8,105 nucleotides of DNA, taken from the NCBI GenBank assembly GCA_050740975.1, contig JBOIEE010000146.1, forward strand, positions 1-8,105. The letters are read 5' to 3'. Of this stretch, positions 6,260-8,105 are shown piece after piece. Under the pieces are notes generated by a model. That model had not been told where the DNA came from. It saw nothing but the letters and a program-made list of their open reading frames with translations, and made no database searches. How positions within the stretch are numbered: position 1 is the first letter of the stretch; each line of letters starts with the position of its first letter. The stretch comes from JBOHHR01 sp050740975 (GTDB lineage Bacteria > Pseudomonadota > Gammaproteobacteria > JBOHHR01). The translations under genes and the position numbers were made by a program.

Positions 6260-6700
6260 TTATGCGGCCATCTGGCGATGGTGTCCGTCGTTGACAGCGC
6301 CACTAAAGGCCGTTCCACTGAGCATATAAGACGCGATGGCTTCGCAGCTCCAATCCCTCAGATCAAACGGGGTCGATCCCGCTTTCAGAAAGCGTTTTGC
6401 TTTTCCCCATAGCACATCGCTGGCAGTGTCCCCCCGCGTAACCACATCCGTAAGCCGTGCCTGGCACACCAGTTCACTGCTCTGGGCGGCCTCGAACGTG
6501 GCCAATGTCACAATACGAAAATCTACACCGGTCTGGTCACTATTTTTGCTGATCGCGAAGACCAGCGGCTGTAGCCAGCTGTCCCATCCGATGATGACAC
6601 CATACTGGGTGGCGACGGAGTGATCGTTTTTCCGCCGGATCATATCGCCCAGCCGATAATCCGCATGTGTAGTCTGCGTTTGCCTATGTTGTGATTGCAT
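6260..6700 (-). CDS. Hypothetical protein resembling LRAT/NC-domain (NlpC/P60-like) fold
   Basis: This 146-residue soluble protein has no signal peptide and no confident family match. Its layout resembles LRAT/NC-type proteins, circularly permuted papain-like enzymes. An early YRLGDMIRRKN followed by QYGVIIGWDSW (32-42) recalls the G-D-.I.....HYGIYVG pattern. A late FDLRDWSCEAIASYMLSGTA (112-131) recalls the F.L...NCEHFA....G.AFS cysteine motif. The nucleophile-like C119 is present, but the usual histidine before YG is glutamine (Q32) and NCEH has become SCEA. It may therefore be non-catalytic or not of this family. The ATG at 6700 has a strong GAGGGG ribosome-binding site (6712-6707) and sits about 25 bp after the start of transcription predicted from a sigma-54 promoter. 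It may be co-transcribed with the cytochrome P460 gene downstream. Confidence 0.65.
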   Translation of the reverse strand: MQSQHRQTQTTHADYRLGDMIRRKNDHSVATQYGVIIGWDSWLQPLVFAISKNSDQTGVDFRIVTLATFEAAQSSELVCQARLTDVVTRGDTASDVLWGKAKRFLKAGSTPFDLRDWSCEAIASYMLSGTAFSGAVNDGHHRQMAA

Positions 6701-6735
6701 GGGCTTCCCCTCAAACTGGCTCTTGACAAGAACAT

Positions 6736-6751
6736 GGCAAGCCCCGTGCCA
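6736..6751 (-). promoter_or_regulatory. Sigma-54 (RpoN) -24/-12 promoter for the 6260-6700 gene
   Basis: The minus strand reads TGGCACGGGGCTTGCC, an exact match to TGGCAC-N5-TTGC with correct spacing between the GG and GC pairs. It lies just upstream of the gene and predicts a start of transcription near 6725, leaving a 25-nt leader that contains the GAGGGG ribosome-binding site. Such promoters need an AAA+ activator. One is encoded in this window at 3084-5069. Confidence 0.8.
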
Positions 6752-6822
6752 CGCGTGTAAGGCCTTGTTTGTAAGAAAAAAGCTTCAGGATTCTATTGCA
6801 GGAGCCACAATATCCCGTGGCG

Positions 6823-6840
6823 CTCACAAAATTTCGTGAG
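6823..6840. promoter_or_regulatory. Dyad CTCACAAAATTTCGTGAG, candidate activator binding site
   Basis: This 18-bp inverted repeat has arms matching at 8 of 9 positions and no spacer. Its centre is about 105 bp upstream of the predicted sigma-54 transcript start, within the usual range for enhancer sites of Fis-type activators. No second copy was seen in the window. Its role is inferred from form and position only. Confidence 0.5.
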
Positions 6841-7332
6841 CATTGGAAGCGACATATGGGCTAAATGCTGAGATACCGCTGCGCCCCTTTCTACCGGCTC
6901 AGCGTAGTTGCGATCGGGACGCTGCGTTTTCTGAGAGGGTCTCCAGGATCCCGATTTCGCCAGCGTTTTTTTATGAAATCTTGCCCGCAAGCTTTCTGTG
7001 CGGGATGCCCATGGGTTATAGCTGACCGCGCGCAGGACCAAAGGGTGCGCTCGCGGTCGGCTTGGGTGCGCTAGCTCCCGTCTCGATTGGGATGGCAGAG
7101 GTGCTTGAACTCAAAGTTCCAATCGCGCATTGCATCTTGACCATTGCAAAACCAATCAGCAACGCCGAAGCAATTATTTCCAGCAGCCCGCCGCGTGCTG
7201 CGCTCGTATCTGGACTGGGCCGTGATCCAGGAGACCGGCACAAAAGGAATGTATACCACCGGTAAATGCTTGGCTATTGACGATGGCAGCGGCAGCTTCT
7301 AGCGGGTTTGATACGATGTAGGAAGATAACCT
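6841..7332. other. Region without a convincing gene
   Basis: Several short open frames overlap here on both strands without good ribosome-binding sites. One minus-strand frame (7243-7016, TTG start) would encode a hydrophobic helix followed by a Pro/Ala/Ser-rich tail, but it has no recognised family and no initiation signal. A 6-bp hairpin CCCGCA / TGCGGG lies at 6984-7004 without a T-run. The stretch is probably degraded sequence at an island boundary. Confidence 0.35.
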
Positions 7333-7485
7333 ATGGGTCGCAAGGCAATTCTTGTGCATGGGACCTTGGGGAGAGGGATTTTCCCCGACGAGCGCTTCGA
7401 GTTTTGGGCATCAAGCCAACCAATTTGGCCAGAACCTAGGCCAAAAAATCCGAAAAAAACTAAGGGAAAATGGGTAAGTAATTGA
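7333..7485 (+). pseudogene. Truncated N-terminus of an alpha/beta-hydrolase-like protein
   Basis: A 50-codon frame begins with MGRKAILVHGTLGRGIFPDE. The segment AILVHGT followed by GRG..P resembles the first strand and oxyanion loop of alpha/beta-hydrolase or lipase-like proteins, which are normally over 200 residues. It stops after a Lys/Pro-rich, A-rich tail that does not look like the family, so the rest of the gene appears lost. The ATG at 7333 has AGGAAG (7320-7325) upstream at good spacing, which supports a once-real start. The hydrolase assignment rests on about 20 residues. Confidence 0.45.
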
Positions 7486-7561
7486 GAAAAAAGACATCAA
7501 AACAGCGGATTATTTTCGGAAATAACAAAGGAAGTGGTTGAAAAGAAACGAGTTTAATGCT

Positions 7562-7608
7562 GACTGAAAATCCCTGTGTCGGCAGTTCGATTCTGTCCCT
7601 GGCCACCA
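7562..7608 (+). other. 3' half of tRNA-Phe(GAA), probable attachment site
   Basis: The sequence reads from the anticodon loop to the encoded CCA end. CTGAAAA (7564-7570, anticodon GAA at 7566-7568) is followed by TCCCT, GTGTC, the T-arm GGCAG-TTCGATT-CTGTC (7581-7597), then the acceptor strand CCTGGCC and ACCA. Upstream there is no matching 5' half: the five bases before the loop do not pair with TCCCT, and no GGCCAGG acceptor strand is present at tRNA distance. The break at the anticodon loop followed by an integrase gene 95 bp away is the classic signature of tyrosine-recombinase integration into a tRNA gene. The complete tRNA is expected elsewhere. Confidence 0.85.
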
Positions 7609-7633
7609 TTAAATCAACAACCTACATAACATT

Positions 7634-7695
7634 TTGCAGCAGCGCCTAGGCGTTAGGTACAATGTCGGTACAGTGATAAACTGTGCTGAAAGGAG
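7634..7695 (+). promoter_or_regulatory. Candidate integrase promoter, operator dyads and ribosome-binding site
   Basis: TTGCAG (7634-7639) and TACAAT (7658-7663) are spaced by 18 bp and could be a sigma-70 promoter, though the -35 is weak. Between them is a perfect palindrome CGCCTAGGCG (7643-7652). After the -10 is ACAGT-GATAA-ACTGT (7670-7684), and GGTACA occurs twice (7656-7661 and 7667-7672). These could be binding sites for a repressor, the integrase or an excisionase. AAAGGAG (7689-7695) is the ribosome-binding site, 8 bp before the ATG. Confidence 0.5.
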
Positions 7696-7703
7696 AACGG
7701 CCT

Positions 7704-8105
7704 ATGGCAACCCTGGTAAAAACCCCAGCTGCGTCCTGGAAGGCTATCGTCCGAAAGATCGGCTGGCCTCAGGTCATTAAGACGTTCAGAACCAAGCGCG
7801 ACGCTGAGGACTGGGCGCGGCGCGTCGAGGACGAGATGGTGCGCGGGGTGTACATCGACCGAGCGCCCTCTGAACGGATGACCCTGAAGGCTGGATTGAC
7901 TCGCTATCTAGCCGAGGTGAAGCCGTCCAAGCGTGCCTGCACCCTTCTGGGCGAAAGGCAAAAGGCAATGCCGATCTTTGAAAAGCTGGGCGACTACTCG
8001 CTCGCCGCGGTCACCCCAGACATCGTGGCCGGCTACCGCGATGAACGGCTCGCCGAAGGGAAATCCAATACCACGGTGCGCTTGGAACTCGCCGTCCTCA
8101 GCCAC
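7704..8105 (+). CDS. Tyrosine-recombinase site-specific integrase, N-terminal part
   Basis: The frame is open for 134 codons to the window edge. It starts MATLVKTPAASWKAIVRKIG, an arm-type DNA-binding segment, then TKRDAEDWARRVEDEMVRG (30-48), typical of phage and island integrases. The SAM-like core-binding domain follows from about residue 58 (MTLKAGLTRYLAEVKPSK through YRDERLAEGKSNTTVRLELA). The catalytic domain with R-H-R-Y lies beyond the window. The ATG at 7704 follows AAAGGAG at 8 bp. Its place just after a tRNA-Phe half shows that it belongs to an integrative element, most likely extending to the right. Tandem arrangement with an element on the left is also possible. Confidence 0.88.
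   Translation, partial: MATLVKTPAASWKAIVRKIGWPQVIKTFRTKRDAEDWARRVEDEMVRGVYIDRAPSERMTLKAGLTRYLAEVKPSKRACTLLGERQKAMPIFEKLGDYSLAAVTPDIVAGYRDERLAEGKSNTTVRLELAVLSH

Noticed and set aside
6984..7004. CCCGCA / TGCGGG hairpin as a terminator
   Set aside because: Neither strand has a T-run after the stem, and no gene ends nearby.
7016..7243. Minus-strand frame with a hydrophobic helix and Pro/Ala/Ser-rich tail
   Set aside because: TTG start without a ribosome-binding site and no recognised family. It overlaps other equally long frames. It is mentioned only in the description of the region.
7427..7608. Full tRNA with an intron, using GGCCAGA near 7427 as the acceptor 5' strand
   Set aside because: Only six of seven acceptor positions pair, and no D-arm or 5' anticodon-stem half follows. 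A 3' half at an att site explains the data better.

Overview
The window looks like an accessory, partly decayed stretch of a bacterial chromosome. The gene set (a cytochrome P460 family protein, a GAF-PAS sigma-54 activator next to glgC, a UDP-glucuronate decarboxylase, a DUF3467 remnant) and the protein flavour suggest Nitrospira or a relative. That is an inference from remembered protein similarity and no marker gene in the window proves it. Almost everything up to position 6700 is on the minus strand.

Left part (1-1518): the N-terminal 73 codons of a sugar-nucleotide SDR, probably UDP-glucuronate decarboxylase, run off the left edge. A complete ISAs1-family insertion sequence (336-1518, with 19-bp terminal repeats) sits about 116 bp upstream of its start codon.

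Middle-left (1519-3091) is damaged. A small DUF3467-type gene on the minus strand (1674-2303) is split by a 396-bp non-autonomous element (1827-2222) with 25-bp terminal inverted repeats and a 4-bp CAGG target duplication. Removing the element and one CAGG restores the reading frame exactly at the junction. The same gene also carries a one-base frameshift in an A-run. Next comes glgC, cut to 180 codons of roughly 420. Its start overlaps the end of the regulator gene by 8 bp.

Centre (3084-5069): a large GAF-PAS-AAA+-Fis activator of sigma-54 RNA polymerase. Its best ribosome-binding site and ATG (5025) are out of frame with the body of the gene because of an A9 run a few codons in. A single-base change there would fuse them.

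Right-centre (5528-6751): a cytochrome P460 family protein and, 177 bp upstream of it, an LRAT/NC-like small protein. The latter has a consensus sigma-54 promoter (TGGCAC-N5-TTGC) and a dyad about 100 bp upstream of the predicted transcript start, where an activator would be expected to bind. The simplest reading is a sigma-54-controlled unit that may answer to the activator encoded nearby.

Right end (6841-8105): a long stretch without a convincing gene, a truncated alpha/beta-hydrolase start (7333-7485), the 3' half of a tRNA-Phe(GAA) beginning at the anticodon loop (7562-7608), and then the 5' part of a tyrosine-recombinase integrase running off the right edge. This is an attachment-site junction of an integrative element. 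The direction of the tRNA half suggests either tandem islands or an element end.
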